This document shows positions 44,517 to 56,700 of a DNA stretch of 64,000 nt, piece after piece (the first letter of the stretch is position 1; each line of letters starts with the position of its first letter). The position numbers were made by a program, and so were the translations under genes. Origin of the DNA: Crossaster papposus (Eukaryota > Echinodermata > Asteroidea > Velatida > Solasteridae); the NCBI GenBank assembly GCA_037893245.1, contig JBAIAA010000321.1:992001-1056000 (forward strand), in the 5' to 3' direction. Under the pieces are notes generated by a model, which was not told the DNA's origin, searched no databases, and saw only the letters and a list, made by a program, of their open reading frames with translations.

Positions 44517-47500
44517 CTGAAAAGATAACAGTAAGAAGCGAAATTGTGGCCTACGCTATAGACGATGTACCCTCTATTTACATCCGTATTCAAATGTGCC
44601 CGGAGGTATGCGTACGCATCATGGTTTGCATAATATTGGGTTAAAGGATGACGTCGCAGATCAGATCGCCTTTGAATTATGTGACGTGTCATCCTCAACC
44701 AAACTTTATGCAAAACATGATGCGTGCGCATACCGCCGGGCACATTTGAATACAATTGCAAACAGAGGGCGCATCGTCTATACATAGCTCTATAACTTTT
44801 TGTCTGTCGCTGTGAAGGATACACAAGACGATCAATATTTATTTATTGAAATATCTTTAAACAGGACAGCACAAGCTCAGCACAAGCTGTTTTCCATCAA
44901 TGCCCTCTAAAAATGTATTTAAATGAGAACAATTAGCACAACAAATTACAATCATATAAAATAAGGTTTCTTATATAAACATTTATTGTTTTGGCATGTA
45001 TATTTATTTTTCTCTTTCTATTCGGTACAAACTGGAAACATCTTACCTTCATCTCCATTTCTTAGCATCTCAGCCAACCTTGCCTGAAAACAAAATAGTC
45101 CAGACTTTTAAAAACGCAGCCAAGAATTTGAAGAAATTGTGCAATAGCAATATTTACCTTTAAAGAGAATGTACATCATTTGCTTTTGCTGTAATTTTCA
45201 GAAAAGAATGGATTCGGGGGTTGGTATGTTATAGCAAAATATTGTTACATTGACTTATTTGACGCTTTGGGTTCGTAGAAGCTGGAAAAATTAAGGAACC
45301 AATCATGTTCTTGTAGTCGGGTACCATGAAACGGAGCTACTTGTAGACGTTGGGGAATGGTAAGGTCAGATAATCAGTTGTACCCGACCCCTTGACAGAT
45401 GTGTAGTCAATTGTAAAAAATAACTAAATATGAAAAATTAGAAGTATTTGAACAAAATATGTTTATTTTCAAACGCTGATCAATGTAAAATGAAAATGTA
45501 AGCACACCAGGAGGGGAGCCATTATTTAGCAGAATGATTCAGACTGCCATCATTCCCAGGAAAAATAATGTGGCCATTTATTTGTTTGCAAATATGTTTG
45601 TATATTTCCTTGTATATAACACAATAAACAAAATAAGACAATAGTATTGCGTTTTTTCGCAATAAAATTATGTTTACACTCTTAAGAGTGGGTCTACGTA
45701 AATATTTCATATAAGTGTCCTCGCATTTTTTAATATGAAAGGACTTTGTGAGCAAGTAACACAAATTGAAATGTTCTTTTTTCTATTGCCCGTTGCCACG
45801 GTAACAGGCCATTTTTTTTGGGGGGGGGGGGGGGGGGCATTTTGGGCCAGATTTGGGGCCGCAAACACTTTTTGTTTGCTTATTTAAAAAAAAGTCACCC
45901 AGCCAAAATACAAAATGTTATCACAAAATTAACTATATCATTACAAAGTATCATTCTTGCCCTTACTTGAGAAAAACAATGTTTTAAATGTCACCCTTAT
46001 GCTATTTTTAGAACATGCATTAAGGCATGTTTTCAGAACTTGAAAATTGTAATTTTGAACCTATTTTTGTCCCTCAAAAAGTCAACTTGCCAGGGGTCTC
46101 AGAATATTTTCCTTTTGGATTTGATTAGAGCCAACATTTGTCCTTTTTATATCTGGTGAGAAAAGTACTGCATCAAAAATGGTCATTCCCCCCCCCCAAA
46201 AAAAAACAAAAATGAAATTTGAGCTTATTCTTCAGTTTGAAGTAATAATACACACAAACAATAATATTGTTATAAATCTGGCGCCTTTTTCAAATCGTAA
46301 GAGTGAGTTTTAGGCCTGTGAATTACTCCTACTGAACAAGCAGCATTTTTGACGGCGAAAATCTAGACTAACCCCCTCTACAACATTTCTTACATACACT
46401 TTTCTGATTACAATTTATTAGTGGCATTTAAAAAGAGGAAACAATACTGGTTGTGAACTAAAACATTATTTCTACAGAACCCAACTATTAAAGCATTATT
46501 TCTACAGAACCAGACAGCCCCTTTTTGCAAGCAAAATGCAAAATTGTATCACAGAATCAACTATTACAAAGTATCATTCTTGCCCTTACTTAAACAAATA
46601 ATTCAATGTTTTAAATGTCATCCTTATGCGATCTTTAGAACATGCGTTAAAGAATGTTTTTAGAATTGGAAAATATTGAAATTGTTACCCTATTTTCCCC
46701 CTCAAATGGTCATTTTCCCAAAATTCTAGAAAAATGAAATTTGAGCTTTTCCTTCAGTTTGAAGTAATAATACACACACATTTTACTTTTATGAATCTGG
46801 CCCCTTTTTTAAATCATAAGAGTGAGTTGCAGGCCTGTAAGTTACTCCTATTGAATAAGCAGCATTTTTGACGGCAACAATCTAGACTAACCCCCTCCAC
46901 AACATTTCTTACATTCTATTTTCTGATAACATTTTATTAGTGATATATATAAAGAGAAAACACTACTTGTTGTGAACTGAAACATTATTTCTACAGAACC
47001 CAACTAAAGCATTATTTCTAAAGAACCCAACAGCCCCTTTAAGCGTGTCACCCCTCAAAAACACAGCTTTAAGGCCTGCAAGTGTATCCAAAGTGATACG
47101 TTATAGCACTCCCTTAGAGCTATGTCAGTTCGAAGAACAAAACATAGAGCTTTTTCGCACTTGTGTTTTTATATTTGAACTATAACAACAGTTTATACCA
47201 AAACCACCCTTTAAAATCATTCCAAAAAAATATGTATGCACATTTAGTAAGTTTCCCTTGTGATTTATTTGTGTAGTATAAGATAACAAGTCGTATCCTC
47301 ATTGAGTGATCCCCACAATGTCGCTTCCCAGGTTGTATCGTAAAATTGAGTGTGATCCATGGCCACACCGCATTCTGTGGTTTGTGACTTCTGACAGGCG
47401 CCCTCGAACAAAGATACTGACAATTTGGGAGACTGCCATTGTAGTTGGCAAGTTGACTTTTTGAGGGACAAAAATAGGTTCAAAATTACAATTTTACAAG

Positions 47501-48796
47501 CTCTGAAAACATGCTTCAATGCACGTTCTAAAAATAGCATAAGGGTGACATTTAAAATATTTTTTTTGTATCAAGTAAGGGCAAGGATGATAATTTGTAA
47601 TGATATAGTTGATTTTGTGATACAAGTTTGTAATTTGGCTGGGTGATTTTGTTTTAATGCCCAAAACACAAAATGGCCTGTTACAATGGCAACGGGAAAT
47701 AGAACAATTTTTTTTTTCAATTTTGGTTACTTGCTTACTTGCAAAAAAAGGCCGAGGACACTATATGAAATATTTACGTGGACCCACTCTTAAAACCTGG
47801 CACGATCGAGCTTCGGTAATAATGTCTTTTGGGATACACACTTTTTTAATGAACTTAAAGGACTTATTTTCATTTACAATAATCGAATCGAAAATAACAT
47901 GTTTTAAAGCGTGTTCGAAACGAGCCTGAATAATTCTAAAATCCATCGGTTGTAGGTATAGGTAAAATCTCCGCGTTACTTATTCAGTGATAACACAAAT
48001 AAGTGACTATTATTTACTTTTATTCATACTTTCCGAGTATTAAGCATTTAAATATCGATAGTTTATTTGTTTTTAAGACACCTGTATATGCCAACATTCA
48101 CGCGGTGCATCAGTGGATATCTCCGTCACGGAATTCAGGTAATGCCGATGTCGCTAAGACAAGTTCCCTCTGAGACGCGACGAAACGAATCCTAAATGTA
48201 TATCATTTTTGGTAATATCTATGTCATGAAGAGGAAATAAAAGTGTTTGGAAGAAGTATACGGACATTTTAGTTATCATCCCGTGGTATCAAAATAACAA
48301 AATACAAATCTATTTTTGCCTCTACCCTTATTAACCTGTCATCTAACCCTGTTAAACCTAATTCCCAATCTTATTTTCTGGCCATACTTTATATCTCATA
48401 GCTTTGATTCAACTTCATAAAGAAGCACAAGAAACAGATCGATTAATTTCCTACCTCCTCCGGACCGTAGTAGTCGGTACCGGCTTTTCCAGTCAGAGCT
48501 ATCGGGTATCGCGACGCTGTAGCCCCGTTCAACTCACACCGCCTCTCCCCTTCCGAGTATTGCAAAGAGAAGCAGCGATCATCGATGAAACACTCCCTAA
48601 CGCACAGGACCCGCGACGCTACCGTCAGGTTGCGGTAGCCGTGGCCGGGCAGGACGCGGTTTGCTACGCGGTTGAAATCACGCTGCAGGCCCCACGAGCA
48701 ACCCCTGGTGCACGGTTTCGATAGACCATCTTGGCAGCATGACCCAAAGAAAGCCTCGGTCACCAGGCCAGGTATGAGAAGGAGCAAAACTAACAT
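43966..48796 (-). CDS. Gene A: secreted PAN-domain / Link-like protein, three exons
   Basis: Coding exons on the minus strand are 48796-48455, 45083-45047 and 44516-43966, 930 nt for 309 residues. Introns have GT-AG ends and phases agree (0, then 1). Residues 1-16 form a Leu-rich signal peptide. A PAN/apple-like domain follows with CVRECFIDDRCFSLQY and CELNG. Exon 2 adds ARLAEMLRNGDE. Exon 3 has many cysteines, with ALAAHLCTLAELKVAYDHGY and EWCY resembling a Link (hyaluronan-binding) fold, and ends AYCCPNRD. NLT at 56-58 may be glycosylated. The product is probably extracellular; ligand unknown. Compared with B it has an extra Cys after the signal peptide. Intron 1 carries a 2.1-kb TTAA transposon. 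TATTTAAACTG about 90 bp upstream may be a TATA box. Confidence 0.82.
44557..44782. mobile_element. Palindromic MITE in intron 2, 40 bp from exon 3
   Basis: TATAGACGATGTACCCTCT at the left mirrors AGAGGGCGCATCGTCTATA at the right. The arms continue through ATTCAAATGTGCCCGG and GGTTTGCATAA. A disrupted copy sits in the same place in gene B (59907-61712), so it was there before A and B separated. Confidence 0.8.
45047..45083 (-). CDS. Gene A exon 2 (37-nt microexon)
   Basis: Bounded by TTTTCAG and GTAAGA on the minus strand. Encodes ARLAEMLRNGDE plus one base. One residue differs from gene B (A for T). Confidence 0.85.
45686..47789. mobile_element. 2.1-kb TTAA-flanked foldback element in gene A intron 1
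   Basis: The ends are GAGTGGGTCTACGTAAATAT and its near-complement ATATTTACGTGGACCCACTC. TTAA lies on both sides (45682-45685 and 47790-47793). Equivalent introns in copy C (TTAA at 13021) and gene B (TTAA at 54913) are uninterrupted: ACACTGTTAAAACCTGG. The arms share AAGTAACA, GGTAACAGGCCATTTT and AAGTATCATTCTTGCCCTTA blocks, and the middle repeats a 700-bp section (45900-46450 against 46540-47050). No transposase. Confidence 0.85.
48455..48796 (-). CDS. Gene A exon 1 (signal peptide and PAN-like domain)
   Basis: 114 codons from ATG (48796-48794) to GPEE, then donor GTAGGAAATT. The 5' flank AAACCGAAAACAAAG is related to that of B and C. Cys at about 20, 21, 29, 33, 65, 69, 75 and 87. Confidence 0.85.
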
Positions 48797-48829
48797 TTCA
48801 TCTTTGTTTTCGGTTTGATTTTGTAGAAT

Positions 48830-49785
48830 GTTGCCCCCAATACTCTACATGGACGGTCCTTCCTTTTTGAAGTACGCAGTTTAAATAATGATGGAGACTC
48901 CGAGGGGTATGGATTGGAAGGAAAATGAAGGAATCGATCATCTTAAATTGTCAACCTCGATGGTGGCAATAATGGCGTGACTGCTCGTTTTCTAAATTAA
49001 ATTTCTTTATGGACAGCAGTAGAACAAAATCTAACAAAGAGATATTAATAAACGTGGATCCAATTATTAATCTCTATGGAAACCGCTGATAAACAGTACC
49101 ACAATTGCAGCTCCAGAATAACAATATCGCGAACCGCTACACCGGTTAGTATTAGGTGCCTTCCGTATTGTGACGGTGAAGAAACCTTTAACGTTTTCAT
49201 TTTATACAGATAACTAATGGCGAACTCAAGGACATTTTAGCTGATGTCGTCGGTTTTGTTCTGGGTTCCAGACACGAGACTCCTGAAACATTATATTATA
49301 GGGATGGTATATCTTGTGCAACTATCCATAAAAATAACCAACCAAACTATTGTTTAAAACTTACCTATAATGGAAATTGTTCAGTCTGGCATGCTGTCAT
49401 TTTGAAGAAAATAATAGGCCTAAACGAAGAAAAAATTCGTCTCATGGACATATTTTTGGAAAATTTCCATTAGTAGTTGGTTCAAAATCGAAAACGTATG
49501 TTATTTTCTCGGAATATACAGCATCCTTGGTGCTAAAACTTCTCCATTACTTTCAATTGCCGCACATACTTGCATTATTTATTTTGCTTCACATTGTAAT
49601 CTGTATTTTTTTCCCGCTGATTCTAGTTTGTATTGTGTACCCCCCTAAACCATTTTAGACCAGAAAGTAATACTGTAACGATTTCAGATACTATTCCGAA
49701 AACAAAATGGGGCAAATCTTAGATATATTGAGAGAAATTGACAAAGCTTTTTGAACCCCTGTACATTTTCAATGTGCCGATTTCG
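48830..49785. other. Upstream region of gene A, no gene recognised
   Basis: Holds the putative gene A promoter (TATTTAAACTG near 48880). The frame at 49377-49658 is AT-rich and hydrophobic without a motif. Confidence 0.3.
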
Positions 49786-50092
49786 ATTCCTAAAGACCGA
49801 TCAATCGTTGAAAAGACCGATCGATCAATGTAAAAGACAGATCGGTCGATGTAAAAGACCAATCGGTCGATGTAAAAGACCGATCGATCAGTCGATATAA
49901 AAGACCAATCGATTGATGTAAAACAAAAAAATAGATCAATCGGTGAAAACATCTATCGATCGATGTAAAAGACCAATCGGTCGATGTAAAAGACCGATCG
50001 ATCAATCGATATAAAAGACCGATCGATCGATGTAAAACTAAAAGACGAATCGAACGATTAAGGACCGATCGATCGATCGATCGATTGACGTC
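49786..50092. repeat. Minisatellite of GATCGATGTAAAAGACC units
   Basis: More than ten imperfect units of CGATCGATGTAAAAGACCGAT, ending in (CGAT)n near 50065-50088. The apparent minus-strand frames encode a FTSIDRS-type repeat and are by-products. Confidence 0.85.
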
Positions 50093-50484
50093 ACGACTTC
50101 TGTTTCTCCAAACAAACGAGTACCATTTTGAAGAAGCCAACAATGGACACATTTATAGTGGTAAGTTGTTTGCACGTTTGTATAAACCGCTCGGCTTCCA
50201 GGGATACGGTGATGTACATACAGAAATGTTAAGCGATATGCATTTCGAGAGATATCTCGAATAAAATGCGTGCTGCTCGATCACACCATGGCTGTCAGGC
50301 CTTTGTCAGGGTCTACATAATGAGGCTGTATTAATAGTGACAACTAAGATAAAGACAATAGACTAAAGGGAGCTCATTACAGCCCCATTTGTAGATCATT
50401 TGAAGATCACCTTTCGGTCGTAGTTTATTTGCAGAATCCTTGAATTGAACCATATCCCTCTTATATACCGTGCAGTTACCATAA

Positions 50485-51090
50485 AGCTGTCAGACCTTTC
50501 AAAACCTTTCAAGTTTCCTGGACTAAAGGGTTTTGAAAGGTGAGAAAGCTGTCTGACAAAATAAACCTATGAAAGATTTTGAAAGGTAAAACAACTCGCT
50601 GAACAAACTGGTGTGAGGTTTTGGAAAGTCTGGCCGTTTTCTGATAGACTTCCCATACCTTTATCATAGGGGCATGCCATACCAAATAACAGTTGAAATG
50701 TTTTGAAATGTTTAGCTGTTTTCTGTGAGAGATATTCTATATAATGTGCTGGGGAGTAATCCTTAGCTACCTTTCAAAACATTTCAAAAGGTTTTGAAAG
50801 GTCAAACCATGTATGCATAGCAACTGTACTGATATTTGGTTGAGCAATAGCTCCACCTTCATTTCCTTTCGCAAGGTTTTGGAAGGTCTGGCCGTTTTCT
50901 GATAGACTTCCCATACCTTTATCATAGGGTATACCATAGCCCAGTTTTTCTACCTTTCAATTCCTTTCAAAAGGTATTGAAAGGTGTGGTAGTGCAGTAG
51001 CAACACATTCTAGAGCGTTTTGAACGGTTCATACTTGTTTATATCCATTTTGCCCCGTCGGCAGAGTTTGAAAGGTTTTGAAAGGTGAAA
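50485..51090. repeat. Cluster of CCTTTCAAAACCTTTCAA palindromic words
   Basis: At least a dozen occurrences of CTTTCAAAACCTTTC or its complement, in both orientations, within 600 bp. Also a duplicated TCTGATAGACTTCCCATACC block (50639 and 50898). It lies between the starts of genes A and B. Confidence 0.65.
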
Positions 51091-51825
51091 CCATAGGAGG
51101 GATAATAGGTAGGATATGGCTAGGCTGTAGCTCCATGGTTATAGTTCGCGCAGTTTCGTTTTACTAGACGGGTTTGGGCGATAGCATCAGGTCCTTCTCT
51201 AGACTATTGTTATACCTGACGCACCCTGCCCCTAAAAACCTAAGAAGAATTCCTGAGAAACCACAACATTCCGCAACTCTCAAGCAAACAATGCAAACAA
51301 GGCAAGCAAGGTTGGCGGAGCTGCGCATTACTGAAGGTAGTCTTTCCACCATGGCAAGACTTTATGTTGTTTATTCTGCGATCGCGTCAACGTCAACGCG
51401 CGGTAGGCATCTCTGTTATAGAGGGCGCTGTCTCCAGACGAACCGATATCAGCAACGAACCATAGACATCTAAATAAAACCTAGACATTTTCAAATCTGT
51501 TCTGAAAATTGAAGTATGCGAAACGCTCAACGCGTGCGTGGCGTGCGTGTGGGCCCTCGCACGTTCGCAATACGCGTGTGTTCATCTACGTGGCCTATTT
51601 TCAGAACATTGACTACAACGATACAAGTATACATCGTGTTTAGCGTTTATGAGATGTCTATGCAACGAACAGATCCAAAATCATAAGACGTTTGTCAAAC
51701 GCCGGCTACAGTGCGAGGTGGATCCAGCTGCATTTTGTTAACCACGCATGCGTGAGACAAGATCGACCGCAACGAAGCCAGGATTTTGAAAAGATACGAC
51801 GTTACACGAGCGCAAGCGCGTTTGT

Positions 51826-52005
51826 TTTTGATTGAAATAGGGGACGTATGACAAAGGGAACAATGGGGTCCCCTATTCCGCAAAGGTCCCCGATTCAGAC
51901 TCGTGTGCAAATCCTATGGCGATCATCCGAAAACGTTAGAGTACAAACAAAAGAGGGAAGACGGTCGGACAATGCCCCGTCCCCTATTGACGGCATTTAC
52001 CCACT
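51826..52005. mobile_element. 180-bp insertion, inverse of 36700-36890
   Basis: Arm 1 near 15490 is uninterrupted. Here TTTGTTTTTGATTGAAATAG to ACCCACTTGCG is inserted between GAGCGCAAGCGCG and GCGTGCGTGAGG. The plus-strand open frame across it is accidental. Confidence 0.7.
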
Positions 52006-52281
52006 TGCGTGCGTGCGTGAGGCGCGAACGAACACAAGGGTCTTGGGCAAGACTATACTAAATGTCACTAACACAATGTGTGATTCAAGCACCAATGGCC
52101 ATTCAAGCACCAAAGTGCCTGATCCACGCGCAAAACGACTGAATTCAGTCGTGTATGCACCCGATACTGCCACAAATACAGAAACTGACACAAAACCCCA
52201 ACGCCTCCTTGGTGAGGTAATCGGCGTTCTGCAACGACCACACAATTAGTTGTATAAAAAGCCGACGCGCTACTACAGTAA

Positions 52282-53126
52282 TGGCCCTGTCACACCAGAA
52301 CGTTTTAGGCCAACGCTTGAGTAACGTGTTGGAATTTCGGCAACACGTGGGTAAACGTTGACCAACGCTAGGCCAGCGTTCGCAACACGCTGAGCGCGTT
52401 ACCCACACGCTGGAACACGCTGTCACACGCTGAGACAAAAATACATTTTTCAACATACCTAACATTTTCAGCGTTTGCCAGCGTGTGACTGCACACGTTG
52501 GCGGCGCGCAGGAAGGTCGTTAATCACGCGTCGAACGCGCTAGACGATCGTTACCAACCCACTACTCACACGCTGGCGACCCGCTGTCGTATTTTTACTA
52601 TAAATCAGTGATGCGTTCCTCACACTCTGAGCGCGTTCCTCATACGCTACTCACGGGCTGGCATACGCTATGAACCCGTTATCAACCTGTATGGATACGC
52701 TGAAATCACGGTTCCACTTGACTTTTTTCTGTGAAAGTTCAGCGATTGCCAACGTATCAACTATTTTAAACGCGCTACTCATGCATTGGCCTAAAACGTT
52801 CTGGTGTGACAGGGCCTTAACCAGCGTGTCGCCAGCGTGTGAGCAGCGGGTTGATAACGATCGTAAAGCGTGTTCGATGCGTGAGTAACGACCTTCCTGC
52901 GCGCCGCCAGCGTGTGCAGTCACACGCTGGCAAACGCTGGAAATTGTAGGTATGTTGACAAAAATATGTTTCCCTCATCGTGTGACAGCGTGTCCCAGCG
53001 TGTGAGTAACGCGCTCAGCGTGTTGCTAACGCTGGCCTAGCGTTGGTCAGCGTTTGTCAGCGTGTTGCCAAAATTACAACACGTTACTCACGCGTTGGCC
53101 TAAAACGTTCTGGTGTGACAGGGCCA
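52282..53126. mobile_element. ACGCTGG foldback element upstream of gene B
   Basis: Ends TGGCCCTGTCACACCAGAAC and TTCTGGTGTGACAGGGCCA. About 300 bp upstream of the gene B start. Absent from arm 1, though neighbouring sequence there also differs. An internal terminus is at 52800-52820. Inverted orientation relative to 1525-2677. Confidence 0.75.
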
Positions 53127-53328
53127 TAAGATACGCGATGAGCCGCCGCCTCCACAATAACGCCCATTTAGGATAACTATTCCTAAACATCCTACGAAAT
53201 CTACGCCGTTTTGTTTTTTCATCGGATGGTTAGGGGTAATTATCATAAATAGGCGTCTCTAGACCCCTTGCGTCATGATTATTCAGTAGTTTTAACAATG
53301 ACACTGGTAGTTTTAGCCATTAATGCCA

Positions 53329-53340
53329 CGATAAAATAAG
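53329..53340 (+). promoter_or_regulatory. Possible TATA-like element of gene B
   Basis: GATAAAATAAGC lies about 90 bp upstream of the ATG and is conserved in copy C (14203-14213, inverse). Weak match; position is plausible if the 5' UTR is about 60 nt. Confidence 0.3.
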
Positions 53341-53427
53341 CGCGGTGTGTTTCAGAAGAGAAGCTGCACAGACTATTGGAACAAGATCTAGTATACGGAA
53401 TTCAGTGAAACCGACAACAAAAAGAAG

Positions 53428-53775
53428 ATGTTATTTTTGCTCCTTCTCCTCCCAATAGCTGGCCTGGTGACCGAGCCTTTTTTCGGGAACCACTGCCAAG
53501 ATGGTCAATCGAAACCGTGCACCAGAGGTTGCTCGTGGGGCCTGCAGCGTGATTTCAACCGCGTAGCAAACCGCGTCCTGCCCGGCCACGGCTACCGCAA
53601 CCTGACGATACCGTCGCGGGTCCTGTGCGTCAGGGAGTGTTTCATCGATGATGGCTGCTTCTCTTTGCAATACTTGGAAGGGGAGAGGCGGTGTGAGTTG
53701 AACGGGGCTACAGCGTCGCGATACCCGATGACTCTGATTGGAAGAGCTGGTACCGACTACTACGGTCCGGAGGAG
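53428..53775 (+). CDS. Gene B exon 1 (signal peptide and PAN-like domain)
   Basis: 116 codons from ATG after AACAAAAAGAAG to GPEE, then donor GTAGGATATT. Residues 20-116 are identical to orphan copy C. Confidence 0.87.
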
Positions 53776-56700
53776 GTAGGATATTAATCGATATGTTTCT
53801 TTCGCTTCTTTATGAAGTTGAATCCAAGCTATGAGCTAAGGTTGGGGATTAGGTTACGTTTAACATTTTGTCTTTGCGCTTCCGGCTGGACCCATTCATG
53901 ACCCTCCTATGGGCATTTTACACAGGGTTGCCCTTTCTCTTGCTATTATAATGTTTGACTGAATGATTTCTAACCGTACTTTCCCCCGTTAAACATTCAT
54001 GTTTTAATTTTATCTTGGCATTCAGCCAATCCGACTACCCACCGTCGTTAACAAACGAGGCTTTTAACGTCAAAATGCCACGTTACATATTATGGTAACA
54101 TTGTTATAATTGCCACGCTAATAAGCGAGGCCGGTATAGACTTCAACACCAGGCAAAATTTGATCCTAATTTCCCTTGAAATAAAACAACTCAGACGGTA
54201 CAACTTTTTGCAGGATATCAAAAGGAAGTATTTGGACGGATTCGAACCACGCACCCTCTGAACACTATAGTTCGTGAATTGCCATTACGACCGAGGATCC
54301 CCTATTGTGTTTTCCTTTATTCCTTTACTGAAACATAACCCTATTGCTTTGCGCTTATCCTGGCGATCGAGGACAAAGAAACCGTCCTTCGAGGATCTTT
54401 TGTTCCCTTTGTTTTCTTTTGTTTTTCGATCCTCGATTGCAAAAGGAAACAAGCACCAATAGGCCTACTTCTCTCTAACCACTATACTATACGCCAATAT
54501 TTGTTTCTTTTGTATACAAAATATGCCTACCGATATACTGCCGTGCTTTGTGCGTTTCCATAATTACCACCACGCTTGTGTTTTATTACGTAAAAGCCAC
54601 ATAGTCGAATCGCGTGCGGCATTCCACAAGAAAAAAATTACGACCTATACACATCGGCATTTTCGTCCCTATGTCTCCTTTGTCAAGTTTGTTTTCACAT
54701 CGCGTGCATGAGAAGAGAAATATGAGAAAGGCGCGAAAATTTTACTTTTTCCTTTACATCCTGATGGATTCTAGAATTATTCAGGCTCGTTTCGAACACG
54801 CTTAAGTTATTTTAGATTCGGTTATTGTAACTGAAAATAAATCCTTTAAGTTGATTAAACAAAATTGTGTATCCTAAAATACATTATTACGGAAGCCCGA
54901 TCGTGCCAGGTTTTAACAGTGTAAAACTATTTTTATTGCGAAATAACGCAACAGTTTTGTGAAATAACGCAATAGTTTTGTGAAATAACGCAATAAATGT
55001 ACTGCGAAATAACGCAAATTGTTTGCGAAATAACGCCATACTTCTGCGAAATAAGTATAACGAAATACTATTCGATGCGAAATAACGCAATAGTTTTGCA
55101 AAATAACGCCATAGTTTTGCGAAATAACGCAATAGTTTTGCAAAATAACGTAATACGTATTGCGAAATAGCCGTATTGCGTTATTTTACAATACTATTCT
55201 GTTATTTTTGCAATAAGAATATACAAAATAATATACAATATACGATAAGGGAATATACTGCATTGTGCGGCATTCCACAAGAACAAATTGTGATAAATCA
55301 GTTAGAAATGGGTAAACATTTATTTTACTCATACGACCTATACACATCGGGATGTTCGTCTCTAGGTCTCCTTGTTCGATCATGTTTGTTTTCACATCGC
55401 TTAAAAGCGAAAATATGAGAACGACGCGAACATTTTACCTATCCGATGAAAGCGTTTAAAAAACGCTTTAAAACAAGTCATTTGAGATTCGTTTGTAAAT
55501 GAAAATAAGTCCTTTAAGTTGATTAAATTCTCGCCTGTTTTGTTTTCAGGCAAGGTTGACTGAGATGCTAAGAAATGGAGATGAAGGTAAGATGTTTCCA
55601 GTTTGTACTAAATAGAAAAAGACAAATAAATATATATATACAAAAACAATCTTGAATCAAAGTATAGTCCAGGCAAAATACATAATTTTGTTTTGTTGAC
55701 CTCAAACAAATTGCAACAAATTGTTTTTCACCACAGTTCACTTCTATAAGGTTCCTAGAATTACATACTAAAAATCTACGAAAATCCAAGTGGTGGAAAT
55801 ATGTCTAATTTGCATAAATCGTTAATCCCTGCCATGTAATATGTTTATTCCCATATTTGGGTATATATTTTATTTTTATTTTTTGAAAAGTTTATTTTGG
55901 TGATTCTACTTACATATCCTTACTTGAATAACATTTGCTAAAGCATATAAGTGACTGAATAATTATGAGAACACAGTAATTATCAAAAATGACAACTTTG
56001 TGACCCTATAAATGTGCGCACATTACACTGTCTCCAGATATCATCATGTAGTCAGTATTGGTGAGCTTCAAATTCACCAAGTTGCTTACTGGCACAGTTA
56101 TCATATTAAAACCTTATGAAAAATCATATGGACAATGATAACATTGTGATATTTAGCCCAGCAAACAAAAACTTTGAAAAAATGATGTGTTCCTAAATTG
56201 GGCTAACAAGTAGGTGAAGGGTTGCCTAAGGTGAGAGACTTCAAGTTCAAGGAAACCCCCCAAATTTAAGATTGTTGTTGCTTACAATAATCATATCTAC
56301 GTTAAAATGTATTTTGGGGATTTCCTTGAACTTGTTCAAGTCTTCCATGTTAGGCAACCCTTTAACTACTGTTTAGCCCAATTTATAGACACACCATTTT
56401 TCCTAAGTTTTTGTTTTCTGGGCTAAATATCACAATGTTATCATTGTCCATATGATTTTTCATAAGGTTTTAATATGATAACTGTGCCAGTAAGCAACTT
56501 GGTGAATTTGAAGCTCACCAATACTGACTACATGATGATATCTGGAGACAGTGTAATGTGCGCACATTTATAGGGTCACAAAGTTGTCATTTTTGATAAT
56601 TACTGTGTTCTCATAATTATTCAGTCACTTATATGCTTTAGCAAATGTTATTCAAGTAAGGATATGTAAGTAGAATCACCAAAATAAACTTATATAAAAT

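Larger units (their letters stand above)
51190..55160. repeat. Inverted segmental duplication, arm 2 (pairs with 12782-20129)
   Basis: Carries gene B exon 1, its upstream region and about 1.4 kb of intron 1. Block matches are listed with arm 1. Unlike arm 1 it continues into exons 2 and 3. Confidence 0.8.

Noticed and set aside
49719..50152. Minus-strand frames encoding a repeated FTSIDRS-like peptide
   Set aside because: By-product of the GATCGATG minisatellite, whose unit length allows open frames.
51848..52249. 133-codon open frame upstream of gene B
   Set aside because: It crosses a 180-bp repeat insertion; the equivalent region in the other arm lacks it and is not open in the same way.
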